This document shows positions 47,722-57,200 of a DNA stretch of 62,842 nucleotides, piece by piece. Each line of letters starts with the position of its first letter. The first letter of the stretch is position 1. Source of the stretch: Mycobacterium nebraskense (GTDB lineage Bacteria; Actinomycetota; Actinomycetes; Mycobacteriales; Mycobacteriaceae); the NCBI RefSeq assembly GCF_002102255.1, contig NZ_LQPH01000010.1, forward strand, positions 1 through 62,842, in the 5' to 3' direction. The notes below the pieces were generated by a model that was given only the letters and a program-made list of their open reading frames with translations, made no database searches and was not told the DNA's origin. A program made the translations under genes and the position numbers.

Positions 47722-48300
47722 GTGAGCGATGACGGGCTGGTTCGGTGTAGCTGGGCGGCCATTCGGCCGGGGCCCGATTTCGAGTTGTACCGCGACTACC
47801 ACGACCAGGAGTGGGGCCGCCCGGTGCGCGACGGGGTGGCGCTGTTCGAGCGGATGAGCCTGGAGGCCTTCCAGAGCGGGCTGTCGTGGCTGATCATCCT
47901 GCGTAAGCGGGAGAACTTCCGGCGCGCCTTCGCCGGGTTCGACTTCGAGCAGGTCGCCGGCTACACCGACGCCGACGTCCAGCGGCTGATGGCGGACACG
48001 GGAATCGTGCGCAACCGGGCCAAGATCGACGCGACGATCGCCAACGCGCGCGCCGCCGCTGAGCTGGGAACCTCGGCGGACCTCTCGGAGCTGCTGTGGT
48101 CGTTTGCGCCGGAACCGCGCCCCCGACCGGCTGAAGGCTCCGAAATCCCCTCGGCCACTGCGGAATCGAAGGCCATGGCGCGTGAGCTCAAGCGGCGCGG
48201 GTTCCGCTTCGTCGGGCCGACCACCGCCTATGCGCTGATGCAGGCGACCGGGATGGTCGACGACCATATCCGGGGTTGTTGGGTGCCTTCCCCCCGGTGA
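47722..48300 (+). CDS. tagA: DNA-3-methyladenine glycosylase I
   Basis: 192 residues from GTG 47722 (MSDDGLVRCSWAAIRPGPDF). Tag-family base-excision enzyme removing N3-methyladenine: YHDQEWGRPVRDGVALFERM, LSWLIILRKRENFRRAFAGF, and the late FRFVGPTTAYALMQATGMVDDH with Cys in RGCWVPS as part of the zinc snap. The conserved Glu-Trp of HDQEWG contacts the base. It corresponds to Mtb Rv1210. Confidence 0.93.
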   Translation: MSDDGLVRCSWAAIRPGPDFELYRDYHDQEWGRPVRDGVALFERMSLEAFQSGLSWLIILRKRENFRRAFAGFDFEQVAGYTDADVQRLMADTGIVRNRAKIDATIANARAAAELGTSADLSELLWSFAPEPRPRPAEGSEIPSATAESKAMARELKRRGFRFVGPTTAYALMQATGMVDDHIRGCWVPSPR

Positions 48301-48493
48301 CGATGCGGGCCGCGAGCGGCCCGCTAAGCCCGGAGAACCGGGTCTTTGTTCAACTCGTGACCTGGATAGGGAACAATAGAGGGGTGATTTGGCAGTTCGA
48401 TGTCGGGTATGGCTGGAAAATCGCTGGCGGGGCATGCTCGGCGCCGACGAGGTCCGCAAAGGCGGGCCAGCTCGAACCTGGAGGGAGCACTCG

Positions 48494-48667
48494 ATGGCGG
48501 CGATGAAGCCCCGGACCGGCGACGGTCCTCTGGAAGCAACCAAGGAGGGGCGCGGCATCGTGATGCGGGTACCACTTGAGGGAGGCGGTCGACTGGTCGT
48601 TGAGCTGACGCCGGACGAAGCCGCCGCCCTCGGTGACGAACTCAAGGGTGTCACGAGCTCCAGCTGA
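48494..48667 (+). CDS. DUF3117 small conserved protein
   Basis: 57 residues from ATG 48494 (MAAMKPRTGDGPLEATKEGR), with a strong GGAGGGAG site eight bases upstream that decides the start. The rest reads RGIVMRVPLEGGGRLVVEL and ends TPDEAAALGDELKGV. It is very highly conserved in mycobacteria (Rv1211) and of unknown function. The 193-bp region before it contains TTGTTC at 48346 and a TAGGGAACAATAG stretch that could be promoter elements. Confidence 0.9.
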   Translation: MAAMKPRTGDGPLEATKEGRGIVMRVPLEGGGRLVVELTPDEAAALGDELKGVTSSS

Positions 48668-48697
48668 GGCGGGCCGGCGGACGGGCTGCCAGCAGCG

Positions 48698-49861
48698 CTA
48701 CGCACACACCTTTCGGTAGATGTCCAGGGTCTGCTCGGCGACGCGGGCCCAGGAGAATTCCTCGACGCAGCGCTGGCGTCCCGCCTCGCCGTAGCGCTTC
48801 GCTTTTTCGGGGTCGGCGACGAGCTCGTTGACCGCTTCGGCGAGCCCGGCCTGGTAACCGGTCGGGTCGCCGGCGTCGTAGTGCACCAGCGAACCGGTCA
48901 CCCCGTCGATGACCACCTCGGGTATCCCGCCGACATCGGACGCCACCACCGCCGTCGCGCATGCCATCGCCTCCAGGTTCACGATGCCCAGCGGCTCGTA
49001 CACCGAGGGGCACACGAAAACCGTTGCCGCCGATAATATTTCGCGTAGCTCCCCGATGGGCAGCATCTCTCTGATCCAGAACACACCCTGCCGATTCTGG
49101 GCAAGCCGCGCCACCGCGGACCGAATCTCGTCGGCTATCTCCGGGGTGTCGGGAGCCCCCGCACACAGCACCACCTGCACCTCGGGGTCGAACCGGTGCG
49201 CCGCCGCCACCAAGTGCGCGACGCCCTTCTGCCGGGTGATCCGGCCGACGAACGCCACGGTGGGCCGGTGCGGGTCGACACCGAGTTCGGCCAGCACAGA
49301 CCCGGTTTGCATCGGGCCGGCCGGATGCCAGACGTCGGTGTCGACCCCGTTGCGGACGACGTGCACCACGCTGGGATCCAGGGCGGGGTAGACCCGCAGG
49401 ATGTCCTCGCGCATCGCGGAGCTGACCCCGATGACGGCGTCCGCGGCCTGTACCGCGGTGTGCTCCACCCACGTCGACACGCGGTAGCCGCCGCCGAGTT
49501 GTTCGGCCTTCCAGGGCCGCAGCGGCTCGAGCGAATGCGCGGTCAGAACGTGGGGGATGTCGTAGAGCAACGCGGCCAGATGACCAGCCATGCCGGTGTA
49601 CCAGGTGTGCGAATGCACGACGGTGGCATCCGACGCGGCGTTGGCCATCATCAGGTCCGCGGACAACGTCGACAGCGCTGGGTTGGCGCCCTGCAGGCGT
49701 GGATCGGGCTGGTGCACGAAGGCGTTCGGCCGCGGCGCACCCATGCAGTGCACGTCGACCGCGCACAATCGGCGCAGTTGGGCGACCAGTTCCGTGACAT
49801 GTACACCGGCTCCCCCGTAGACCTCTGGTGGGTATTCCCGAGTCATCATCGCCACCCGCAT
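48698..49861 (-). CDS. glgM: Alpha-maltose-1-phosphate synthase (GlgM, formerly GlgA)
   Basis: 387 residues from ATG 49861 (MRVAMMTREYPPEVYGGAGV). GT4-type GT-B glycosyltransferase: the N-terminal PPEVYGGAGVHVTELV donor loop, FVGRITRQKGVAHLV, and the nucleotide-sugar E-x7-E motif within VFVCPSVYEPLGIVNLEAM. In mycobacteria the enzyme joins ADP-glucose and glucose-1-phosphate to make maltose-1-phosphate for GlgE-dependent alpha-glucan and capsule. ADP-glucose comes from the divergent glgC. The frame is open further upstream, but that part lies in a tandem repeat, so it is not used. Confidence 0.94.
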   Translation of the reverse strand: MRVAMMTREYPPEVYGGAGVHVTELVAQLRRLCAVDVHCMGAPRPNAFVHQPDPRLQGANPALSTLSADLMMANAASDATVVHSHTWYTGMAGHLAALLYDIPHVLTAHSLEPLRPWKAEQLGGGYRVSTWVEHTAVQAADAVIGVSSAMREDILRVYPALDPSVVHVVRNGVDTDVWHPAGPMQTGSVLAELGVDPHRPTVAFVGRITRQKGVAHLVAAAHRFDPEVQVVLCAGAPDTPEIADEIRSAVARLAQNRQGVFWIREMLPIGELREILSAATVFVCPSVYEPLGIVNLEAMACATAVVASDVGGIPEVVIDGVTGSLVHYDAGDPTGYQAGLAEAVNELVADPEKAKRYGEAGRQRCVEEFSWARVAEQTLDIYRKVCA

Positions 49862-49877
49862 ACCCGCACGGTAGTTC

Positions 49878-50018
49878 GGCGACAACGAGGCCCGCGAGTC
49901 GGGCCGAGGCGGAGCCGGACAGTCAGCTTGGGTGGCGACAACGAGGCCCGCGAGTCGGGCCGAGGCGGAGCCGGACAGTCAGCTTGGGTGGCGACAACGA
50001 GGCCCGCGAGTCGGGCCG
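49878..50018. repeat. 56-bp tandem repeat (2.5 copies) between glgM and glgC
   Basis: Units begin GGCGACAACGAGGCCCGCGA at 49878, 49934 and 49990, so the period is 56 bp; the third copy ends after 29 bases. Units 1 and 2 appear identical. Each contains the hairpin GGCCCG-cgagt-CGGGCC. The array begins 16 bases before the glgM start codon and ends 113 bases before glgC, so it fills their shared promoter region. It resembles a mycobacterial VNTR. Confidence 0.92.
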
Positions 50019-50131
50019 GGCAATCGGTGACCGGTTCGGGGAACCAAATACCTTGACGGACAGCCGCACAGAACATGGCCAATAGCGCGATCCCCCTGGC
50101 AGCGTTTCGCGACGACCGATACGTTTGAACC

Positions 50132-51346
50132 ATGAGGGAAGCGCCACACGTGCTGGGCATTGTCCTGGCCGGCGGTGAGGGCAAGCGGCTGTATCCGCTG
50201 ACCGCGGATCGGGCCAAGCCCGCGGTTCCCTTCGGCGGCGCCTACCGGCTGATCGACTTCGTGCTGTCCAACCTCGTCAATGCGCGCTATTTGCGGATCT
50301 GCGTTCTCACTCAGTACAAGTCGCATTCATTGGACCGTCACATTTCGCAGAACTGGCGGTTGTCCGGTCTGGCCGGTGAGTACATCACCCCGGTGCCCGC
50401 GCAGCAGCGCCTGGGGCCCCGTTGGTACACCGGCTCCGCCGACGCGATCTACCAGTCGCTCAATCTGATCTACGACGAAGACCCCGACTACATAGTGGTT
50501 TTCGGCGCCGACCACGTGTATCGGATGGATCCCGAGCAGATGGTCCAGTTCCACATCGAGAGCGGGGCCGGCGCAACGGTGGCCGGCATCCGGGTGCCGC
50601 GCAGCGAGGCCACCGCGTTCGGTTGCATCGACGCCGCCGAATCCGGCCGCATCCGCGATTTCGTGGAGAAGCCGTTGGATCCGCCGGGTACCCACGATGA
50701 CCCCGAGGCGGCGTTCGTTTCGATGGGCAACTACATCTTCACCACGAAGGTGCTCATCGACGCGATTCGCGCCGACGCCGATGACGACCACTCCGATCAC
50801 GACATGGGCGGTGACATCATTCCGCGCTTGGTGGGCGACGGGATGGCCGCGGTGTACGACTTCAAGGACAACGAGGTGCCGGGTGCCACCGATCGCGACC
50901 GGGGTTACTGGCGTGACGTGGGGACGCTGGACGCGTTCTACGACGCGCACATGGACCTGGTGTCGGTCCACCCCGTGTTCAACCTGTACAACAAGCGCTG
51001 GCCGATTCGCGGCGAGTCCGAGAACCTGGCACCGGCCAAGTTCGTCAACGGCGGCTCGGCGCAGGAGTCGGTCGTCGGCGCCGGCAGCATCATCTCGGCC
51101 GCCTCGGTGCGCAACTCGGTGCTGTCGTCCAACGTCGTGGTCGACGACGGCGCGATCGTGGAGGGCAGCGTGATCATGCCGGGCGCCCGCGTCGGCCGGG
51201 GCGCGGTGGTACGCCACGCCATCCTGGACAAGAACGTCGTCGTCGGGCCCGGTGAGATGGTCGGCGTGGATCTGGAGAAGGACCGGGAGCGCTTCGCGAT
51301 CAGCGCCGGCGGTGTGGTCGCGGTGGGCAAGGGCGTCTGGATCTAG
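50132..51346 (+). CDS. glgC: Glucose-1-phosphate adenylyltransferase
   Basis: 404 residues ([20 protein letters not shown]), the same length as Mtb Rv1213. Nucleotidyltransferase domain with [21 protein letters not shown] and [11 protein letters not shown], then a C-terminal left-handed beta-helix ([39 protein letters not shown]). It makes ADP-glucose from ATP and glucose-1-phosphate, the committed step for alpha-glucan and maltose-1-phosphate, supplying the divergent GlgM. Confidence 0.96.
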   Translation: MREAPHVLGIVLAGGEGKRLYPLTADRAKPAVPFGGAYRLIDFVLSNLVNARYLRICVLTQYKSHSLDRHISQNWRLSGLAGEYITPVPAQQRLGPRWYTGSADAIYQSLNLIYDEDPDYIVVFGADHVYRMDPEQMVQFHIESGAGATVAGIRVPRSEATAFGCIDAAESGRIRDFVEKPLDPPGTHDDPEAAFVSMGNYIFTTKVLIDAIRADADDDHSDHDMGGDIIPRLVGDGMAAVYDFKDNEVPGATDRDRGYWRDVGTLDAFYDAHMDLVSVHPVFNLYNKRWPIRGESENLAPAKFVNGGSAQESVVGAGSIISAASVRNSVLSSNVVVDDGAIVEGSVIMPGARVGRGAVVRHAILDKNVVVGPGEMVGVDLEKDRERFAISAGGVVAVGKGVWI

Positions 51347-51398
51347 CCCGAGTACCCGAGCAGTCACAAAATCGGGAGGTGTCCCCCAGCTCGCCGGG

Positions 51399-53093
51399 CT
51401 ACGGGATTTCCGGGATCAGCAGGTGCGCGTCGTAGCCGGGGCCCCAGTGCAGCGTGACGCGACCGCGTGGCGAGCCGGCGTAGGCCGCCGGGAGCTGGCC
51501 GGTGAGCGGGTTTCTCGGGCACAACCAGCGCCCTGCGACCACCAGCCGCAGCCGTTCACCCGCGCGGAACAACGTCGCCGACGGGCCCAGCGCAACGTGG
51601 ACCTCGACGACTTGGTGCGGGGGGACGGGCTGCGGGTCGGTGCACACCGCGACGGGTTCCCACGGCCGCGAGAGCTCGGGATCCAGCGCGCGCAGCGCGA
51701 CCCGCTGCCAGCCGGTGCTCACCCGGTCGCGCCCATAGCCATACGACCCCTCGAATCCGACAAACCGGCCCCCGAACCGGCCGCAGCGCCACTTCTCCAC
51801 GCCGACGAACAGGTTGGCGTCGTCGCAACCGTCCAGTTCGACCCACAACCGCGCCACCATCGGGCCGGTCAGCTCGACATCCGCGGGAACCGTCCAGCTG
51901 AAAGCAGCTGCCGCAGAATGGGTTTCGAATGTGATGCTGCCCGGCGTCGGCGGCCGCTGGGTGGTCAGCGCTCCAGCCCCGCCCAGATATAAAGGCCGCC
52001 AACGGGTGCGGGCCAGCGGCCATTCGGCCTCTTCGCGGACCGCGGCGACGGTGTCGCGGTCTTCGCGGACCTCGAGGCGGACGCTGCGGGAACCGGGCAC
52101 CCCGTCCAGCACGCCGCGGAAGAACTTCAGCTGCTCGGCCAGCGCGGGCCCGGAGTAGAAGGTCGCCCATTTGCCGGCGCGGTGGGTGTACAGGCGGGCG
52201 TGACCGGAGCCCGCGTGCGTGAACGCGCGGATGGAGCCGCGCCCGTGCAGGTTGTTGTCGGAGAAGCTGCCGCACACCAGCATCGGCACCTGGATCGCGG
52301 ACAGGTCCGGGACCAGCGAGCGCCAGAACTCGTCACGCAGCGGGTGGACGTCCTGCATACGTTCCAGGTCGTAGGCTTGCCGCGTGTCGCGCCGCACATT
52401 GCGCGACCACAGCCGGGTAAAGCCCCGCTCCCGGACTCCCCCCGGAAACGTCAGGTCGCGGTAGGCGTCGGTGAAGCCTTCCCACGGGCAGATCGCCCGC
52501 AGGGCCGGCGGCTGCAGCGCCGCGACCGCGTACTGGCTGATGGCCAGGTACGACACCCCGAGCATGACGACCCGTCCGTCGCTCCACGGCTGGTCGGCGA
52601 TCCACTGCACCACGTCATAGGTGTCCTCGGCTTCCTGACGCGACAACAGGTTTCCGGTGCCGTCGGAGTGGCCGCAGCCGCGCGCGTCGGCGTTCACCAC
52701 GACGAAGCCCTGCGCGGTCCACCACGCGGGATCGGGCGCCTCCCAGCCGGTCAGCGCCGAGAAGGTCACCGGTCGCGGCTGGCGCAGCATCCGGTACTGC
52801 ACGGAGAACGTCCATCTGTTGCCGCGCCGCATCGGCAGATTGTCCTTGCCGTAGGGGTGGATGCTCAGTATGACCGGTCGGGCCCCAGTATCGGCTTGCC
52901 GGAAAACGTTGACCCGCAAGACCGTTCCATCGCGGGTCGGCACGCCGACGTCGCGTCTGACGTGCAGGCCGGCCGTTGGATCGGTCACCGTGACGGGAGG
53001 CCTGACGACGCCGCATATCCGGCTCAACGCGTACCCGAGCGCGCCGGGACGTCGCCACGGCCGATCCCGGGCGGGTGCGGGATTTCGGGCCAC
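51399..53093 (-). CDS. CocE/NonD-family hydrolase (X-Pro dipeptidyl-peptidase-like)
   Basis: 564 residues (MARNPAPARDRPWRRPGALG). Serine hydrolase of the cocaine esterase/glutaryl-7-ACA acylase family: VILSIHPYGKDNLP, VVVNADARGCGHSDG, nucleophile elbow MLGVSYLAISQYA (Ser), and a C-terminal jelly-roll domain starting near PGSITFETHSAAAAF with DGCDDANLFVGVEKW. The function in mycobacteria (Rv1215c family) is unknown. The N-terminal ~35 residues are weakly supported and the true start may be further in. No signal peptide is obvious. Confidence 0.85.
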   Translation of the reverse strand: MARNPAPARDRPWRRPGALGYALSRICGVVRPPVTVTDPTAGLHVRRDVGVPTRDGTVLRVNVFRQADTGARPVILSIHPYGKDNLPMRRGNRWTFSVQYRMLRQPRPVTFSALTGWEAPDPAWWTAQGFVVVNADARGCGHSDGTGNLLSRQEAEDTYDVVQWIADQPWSDGRVVMLGVSYLAISQYAVAALQPPALRAICPWEGFTDAYRDLTFPGGVRERGFTRLWSRNVRRDTRQAYDLERMQDVHPLRDEFWRSLVPDLSAIQVPMLVCGSFSDNNLHGRGSIRAFTHAGSGHARLYTHRAGKWATFYSGPALAEQLKFFRGVLDGVPGSRSVRLEVREDRDTVAAVREEAEWPLARTRWRPLYLGGAGALTTQRPPTPGSITFETHSAAAAFSWTVPADVELTGPMVARLWVELDGCDDANLFVGVEKWRCGRFGGRFVGFEGSYGYGRDRVSTGWQRVALRALDPELSRPWEPVAVCTDPQPVPPHQVVEVHVALGPSATLFRAGERLRLVVAGRWLCPRNPLTGQLPAAYAGSPRGRVTLHWGPGYDAHLLIPEIP

Positions 53094-53123
53094 GCGAATA
53101 CCCTAGGCGGGCGGGCTCGGCCG

Positions 53124-53798
53124 TTACCAGATGTAGGGCACCAACCGATACCGCACCCGTTGCCGGTATTCGCGGTATCCGGTCAACTCCTGTGTGAGCA
53201 GCTTTTCCTCGTCGAGGATGCGGAGCGCGAGTATGACGCCGCCCGGGATGACGAAGAGCAATCCCCAGTAGGAGCCGAGTGCCAAGGGCATGCCGATCAT
53301 CATGATCACGTCTCCCACATACATGGGGTGGCGCACGAATCGATAGAGACCGTTGGACACCAGCGTCTGGCCCGGTTCCACTGTGATGGTGGAGGCGGCA
53401 TAACCGTTTTGGACGATCACCAGCATGGCGATCCCCAGTCCCGTCGCCACCAGGACGTCGCCGACCACGCACAGCCACGCCGGCACCGGCGACCAGCCGA
53501 ACCGGTGATCGAACGCGCTCAGTACCATCGTCGCGAACAGGCTCAGAAACGAGCCGGTGATGATGAATTTCTGAGCCGTCCGGGGTTCTGCCCGCGGACC
53601 CGCTTTCATGCGTCGCTGCAGGGCCGCGGGGTTATTCCGCGCCAGGTAGATGACGGGGACTATCGTTGCCGCCGTGAACACGGCGATGAAAACCCATGCC
53701 TGCCAATAACGGAGCGTGCCGGCCGGTAAGAAGAGGATCAACCCGAAAGAGAGGATTCCCAAGATAGATGTGGCCGCCAGGCGAATATCGGTTTTCAC
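53124..53798 (-). CDS. Isoprenylcysteine carboxyl methyltransferase-family membrane protein
   Basis: 224 residues from GTG 53798 with AGGAG just upstream, the same length as Mtb Rv1216c. Five or six hydrophobic segments. The PEMT/ICMT C-terminal motif is visible: LYRFVRHPMYVGDVIMMIG and late EEKLLTQELTGYREYRQRVRY. Such enzymes use SAM to methylate membrane-embedded substrates; the substrate here is unknown. It lies seven bases after the ABC permease gene on the same strand, so it is likely the last gene of the efflux operon. Confidence 0.85.
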   Translation of the reverse strand: MKTDIRLAATSILGILSFGLILFLPAGTLRYWQAWVFIAVFTAATIVPVIYLARNNPAALQRRMKAGPRAEPRTAQKFIITGSFLSLFATMVLSAFDHRFGWSPVPAWLCVVGDVLVATGLGIAMLVIVQNGYAASTITVEPGQTLVSNGLYRFVRHPMYVGDVIMMIGMPLALGSYWGLLFVIPGGVILALRILDEEKLLTQELTGYREYRQRVRYRLVPYIW

Positions 53799-53805
53799 AA
53801 CGCTC

Positions 53806-55449
53806 CTAACAACGCAGATCCCGGCGTCGGAAAGCCATGACACCGAAGGTAATCAGTCCGGCGTCAATGGCCAACAGCCATAGCAGTGGCACGCCGGTGA
53901 AATTCGCGCCGACCCGGGGAATGTGTGCGAACGGTTCCAGGTCGAGCAGCCACTGCGGGAACCCGGCCAATGAACCGATCAGGTACAACGCGATGAACGC
54001 GACCAGAACACCCCAGGCCACGGGCGTGAATCGCGGTGCGAGACCGAACAAGCCGACCGTCACCGCGGACAACAGCCAGACGGCGGGCAGTTGTACCGCC
54101 GCGCTCGCCACCACGACGGCCACCTTGCCGCCGACGTCGCCGGCGGCGGCACCGTAGACCAGTCCGCCGGCCAAGCCGCTGACCAGCATCGCCACCGTGG
54201 ATCCGAGCACCGCCGCCAGCACGTGGCTCGCCAGCCAACGGGTTCTCGATACGGCGCCGGCCAGCGTCGTTTCGGCTCGTTGGCCCGTTTCCTCCTGGTG
54301 CAGTCGAAGCGTCAGCGAGACGGCGAATGCGGCGGCCGCCATGCCCAGCATGGTGAATGCGACAGCGATGAAAGCTTCCGCCAGAGCGGTGGTGCCGCCC
54401 ATCCGGACGACGATGTCGCGCGCGGCGTTGCTGTCGCCGAGCTCGTCGCCGATGCCCTGCACCACACTGCCCATCAAAACGCCATAGAGGCACAACCCGA
54501 CGGTCCACAGCAGAAGCGCACCGCGGTCCAGGCGCCACGTCAGGCCGAATACGTTGCCCAGCGCGGGCGCAGCGGAGCCGGGGCCGGGGCGTTCGGCGAA
54601 GAGCCCGGCGCCGACATCGCGGCCGGCGAGGAGCCGATACGCCACCGCGGTGAGCGCGACGGTCGTCGCCAGGTGCAGCACCAGCACCGGCCAGTGATCG
54701 CCCGCGTAGGGCCGGACCTGCAGCGACCACCCCAGCGGCGAGAGCCAGGACAGCGAGCCGGAACCCGCATCGCCGAGGGCGCGCAGCGTGAAGGCGGCCG
54801 CCAGGACCGCGAAGGCGGCACCGCGGGCGAACCGGGCGCTTGGCGACAACTGCGCGGTCACCGCGGCGACGGCGGTGAACACCAGACCGGAGCAGGCCAG
54901 GGCCGCACCGAAGGCGAGCGACCCACCGGGTGGGACGTCGGTGGTGAGCAGGCCCGCCGCGCCGATCACTCCGGTCGCGATACTGGCTCCGAACGACAAC
55001 AGCAGCGCGGCGCTGAGGCTGGCGTAGCGACCGACCGCGGTCGAGTCCACAAGTTCGGTTCGGCCGGCCTCCTCGTCACCGCGGGTGTGCCGGATGACGG
55101 TCAGGATGACGGCTACCGATATCAGCAAGTGGAATATCCCGGCCTTCCAAATGCCAACGGCCCCAAGGCTGTCGTTGTAGACCTGCCCGTAGAGCGCACG
55201 TTGCGCAGGGCTCGCCGTGATGGAGGCCGCGAATCCGGCGCGGGCGGCCTGGGTGGGGTAGACCTTCTCGATGCTGCCGACGTACACCGTTGCCAACGGC
55301 ACCGACATCAGCAATACCCACAGCGGCAGCGAGATTCGGTCGCGGCGCAAGTAGAGCCGCAGCATCCCAAGCGTTCCCGAGAAGTTCGGCCGGCGTTGCG
55401 GCGCGGGGCGGGCCGGACGGTGTGACCGATCCAGGGTTGCGGTGCTCAT
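53806..55449 (-). CDS. ABC transporter permease (multidrug efflux, Rv1217c family)
   Basis: 547 residues from ATG 55449 ([20 protein letters not shown]). About twelve predicted membrane segments in two halves ([20 protein letters not shown] after the first group, [20 protein letters not shown] in the second). The repeated EE(A/T)G-R-E element is typical of the Rv1217c/TetAB-like exporter permeases. It pairs with the ATPase encoded upstream, which overlaps by ATGA. In Mtb the Rv1217c-Rv1218c pump exports several drugs. The frame remains open upstream of 55449 but overlaps the ATPase gene and is not used. Confidence 0.92.
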   Translation of the reverse strand: MSTATLDRSHRPARPAPQRRPNFSGTLGMLRLYLRRDRISLPLWVLLMSVPLATVYVGSIEKVYPTQAARAGFAASITASPAQRALYGQVYNDSLGAVGIWKAGIFHLLISVAVILTVIRHTRGDEEAGRTELVDSTAVGRYASLSAALLLSFGASIATGVIGAAGLLTTDVPPGGSLAFGAALACSGLVFTAVAAVTAQLSPSARFARGAAFAVLAAAFTLRALGDAGSGSLSWLSPLGWSLQVRPYAGDHWPVLVLHLATTVALTAVAYRLLAGRDVGAGLFAERPGPGSAAPALGNVFGLTWRLDRGALLLWTVGLCLYGVLMGSVVQGIGDELGDSNAARDIVVRMGGTTALAEAFIAVAFTMLGMAAAAFAVSLTLRLHQEETGQRAETTLAGAVSRTRWLASHVLAAVLGSTVAMLVSGLAGGLVYGAAAGDVGGKVAVVVASAAVQLPAVWLLSAVTVGLFGLAPRFTPVAWGVLVAFIALYLIGSLAGFPQWLLDLEPFAHIPRVGANFTGVPLLWLLAIDAGLITFGVMAFRRRDLRC

Positions 55450-56360
55450 GATGCGGAAACCTTGTCTCCCGTGTCGTAGTGGCGCAGGAAGAGCTCCTCG
55501 AGCGTCGGCGGCTGGCTGACGAGGCTGCGCACACCGGCGTCGCCGAGCGCCCGGATCAGTTCCCCGAGGCTCTCGCCGTCGACCTGGGCACGCACGGTGT
55601 TGCCCTCGACGCTGACGTCCTCGACCCCCTTGATCCGAGTGAGGTCGCCGGGGTCGCCGGTGATTTCGGCCTTGATCGAGGTGCGGCTGAGATGCCGCAT
55701 CGAGTCCAGCGAACCGCTCTCGACGGTCTTGCCGGCCCGGATGATGGTCACCCGTTCGCACAGCGCTTCGGTCTCGGCCAGGATGTGACTGGACAGCAAG
55801 ACCGTCGCGCCACGGTCGCGCGCCTCGGCGACGCATTGCTGAAAGACGTTCTCCATCAACGGGTCCAGGCCGCTGCTGGGCTCATCCAAGAGCAGCAGGC
55901 GGGCTCGCGACGAGAAGGCGGAGATCAGGGAGACCTTTTGCCGGTTGCCCTTCGAGTAGGTCCGCGCCTTCTTGTGTGGGTCGAGGTCGAAGCGCTCGAT
56001 CAGCTCGGCGCGACGCCGCTGGTCGATGCCGCCGCGCATGCGGGCCAGCATGTCGATGGTCTCGCCGCCGGTCAGTGTCGGCCACAGCGTGACATCGCCT
56101 GGAACATAGGCGATCTGGCGGTGCAGTGCTACCGCGTCGGTCCACGGGTCGCCGCCCAGTAACCGCACGCTGCCGCCGTCCGCCTTCACCAGACCCAGCA
56201 GGATGCGGATGGTCGTCGACTTCCCGGCGCCATTGGGGCCGAGGAAGCCGTGCACTTCGCCTTCGCGCACCGTGAGGTTAAGGCCGTCCAACGCGCGCAC
56301 CGCACCGAAGTTCTTTGTCAGATCGCGGATTTGGATGGGCGCGACATTGTTAACCGGCAT
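55446..56360 (-). CDS. ABC transporter ATP-binding protein (Rv1218c family)
   Basis: 304 residues from ATG 56360 ([20 protein letters not shown]), chosen because AAGGAG lies six bases before it; an ATG at 56378 lacks this. Walker [10 protein letters not shown], signature [10 protein letters not shown] (in place of LSGGQ), Walker [14 protein letters not shown], and the H-loop [11 protein letters not shown]-terminal regulatory domain of ~80 residues follows. It drives the permease at 53806. It overlaps the 3' end of the disrupted TetR gene by 11 bases. Confidence 0.94.
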   Translation of the reverse strand: MPVNNVAPIQIRDLTKNFGAVRALDGLNLTVREGEVHGFLGPNGAGKSTTIRILLGLVKADGGSVRLLGGDPWTDAVALHRQIAYVPGDVTLWPTLTGGETIDMLARMRGGIDQRRRAELIERFDLDPHKKARTYSKGNRQKVSLISAFSSRARLLLLDEPSSGLDPLMENVFQQCVAEARDRGATVLLSSHILAETEALCERVTIIRAGKTVESGSLDSMRHLSRTSIKAEITGDPGDLTRIKGVEDVSVEGNTVRAQVDGESLGELIRALGDAGVRSLVSQPPTLEELFLRHYDTGDKVSAS

Positions 56361-56988
56361 GGGATTCTCCTTGATCATCTGCGGCCAGGAATGCGTCGTA
56401 CATCGTGCGGTCGACCATCAGTCCCTCGGTGTAGATCTCCAGCGCGGGCAGCACCATCTCGCGGGCGTAGTCGCGGAGGACCGCGCGGATATCCGTCGGT
56501 GTTTCGTGCATTTGCAGATAGAGCAGAAAGCCGCCACCGCCGGTGATGCCCAGATACCGGGCGCGGGCGCGGGGGTCCCGACTGGGCTTTATGGTGCCGG
56601 CCCGCACGCCCTCGTCCAGGTACTCTTCGGCGTTGTCAATCATTCTGCGCCACAGCATGTTTGCCAGCTCACCGCCGGACTGCATGCTGCGAACCAGGTA
56701 GGCCATCATCGATGCGTACGACTCGATCTCGGCCATCTGCGCGAATCAGGTGGCGGGGTCGTTCGACTTGAGCGCCTCGGACTTGCTGTTGCGGATCTCT
56801 TCGGCGATGTAGTCGTCACACGCCTTGCGCAGGCCCTCCTTGGAGCCGAAATGGTGGATGACCAGCGCGGCGCTCACCCCGGCCGCTTCGGCGATCGTGC
56901 GCAGTCCCACGCCGAACCCTTGCTCGCCGAACTGCTCGATGGCCGCATCTCGGATCCGGGCGGCGGCGGTCAGGTCGGCTGAACGCAT
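56350..56988 (-). pseudogene. TetR-type repressor of the efflux pump, interrupted by an in-frame stop (Rv1219c homologue)
   Basis: The gene would encode 212 residues. Codons 1-80 (MRSADLTAAARIRDAAIEQF) hold the helix-turn-helix (IAEAAGVSAALVIHHFG). Codon 81 is TGA at 56748-56746, then the same frame continues F-A-Q-MAEIESYASMMAYL to the natural end at 56350. My recollection of the Mtb Rv1219c protein has a Trp here (TTWLAQMAE), so one TGG-to-TGA change explains the break. The DNA-binding half would be made without its ligand/dimer domain. A restart at ATG 56736 could give the other half. The expected effect is loss of repression of the pump operon. A sequencing error cannot be excluded from the sequence alone. 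Confidence 0.85.
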
Positions 56989-56999
56989 GTTCAGTACAT

Positions 57000-57017
57000 T
57001 AAACGGCTGTTTAGCCG
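57000..57017. promoter_or_regulatory. Overlapping palindromes upstream of the tetR/efflux operon (candidate operator)
   Basis: TAAAC-ggct-GTTTA (57000-57013) overlaps CGGCT-gttt-AGCCG (57004-57017), 11 bases before the TetR start. It is a likely autoregulatory TetR site. Confidence 0.5.
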
Positions 57018-57065
57018 AGAGTCAGGGAGGCAACGCGTCAAGAATTCATAAAGACCGGATCGGAT

Positions 57066-57200
57066 CAGTGGCGATCGCAAACGCGGTGTAGCCGGGCGTA
57101 GCGGGTCGCCACCATCGGATCTAGTGGCGATCGCAAACGCGGTGTAGCCGGGCGCTGGGGGTACCACCCGCTTGCGGGGGACGGGTCGCCACCATCGGAT
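57066..57200. repeat. Two adjacent copies of a dispersed palindromic repeat
   Basis: Copy A (57066-57120) and copy B (57121-57200) both begin (C)AGTGGCGATCGCAAACGC or CTAGTGGCG and end TCGCCACCATCGGAT, with inverted ends GTGGCGA/TCGCCAC. Copy B contains an extra palindromic module GGGGGTACCACCCGC plus TTGCGGGGGAC that copy A lacks. They fill most of the space between the tetR promoter and the methyltransferase stop. Confidence 0.9.

Noticed and set aside
49878..50018. CRISPR array at the tandem repeats
   Set aside because: Units are contiguous with no spacers; a VNTR, and no cas genes are nearby.
56350..56988. A frameshift in the efflux TetR gene
   Set aside because: Both halves are in the same frame (distance divisible by three); a single stop codon explains the break.
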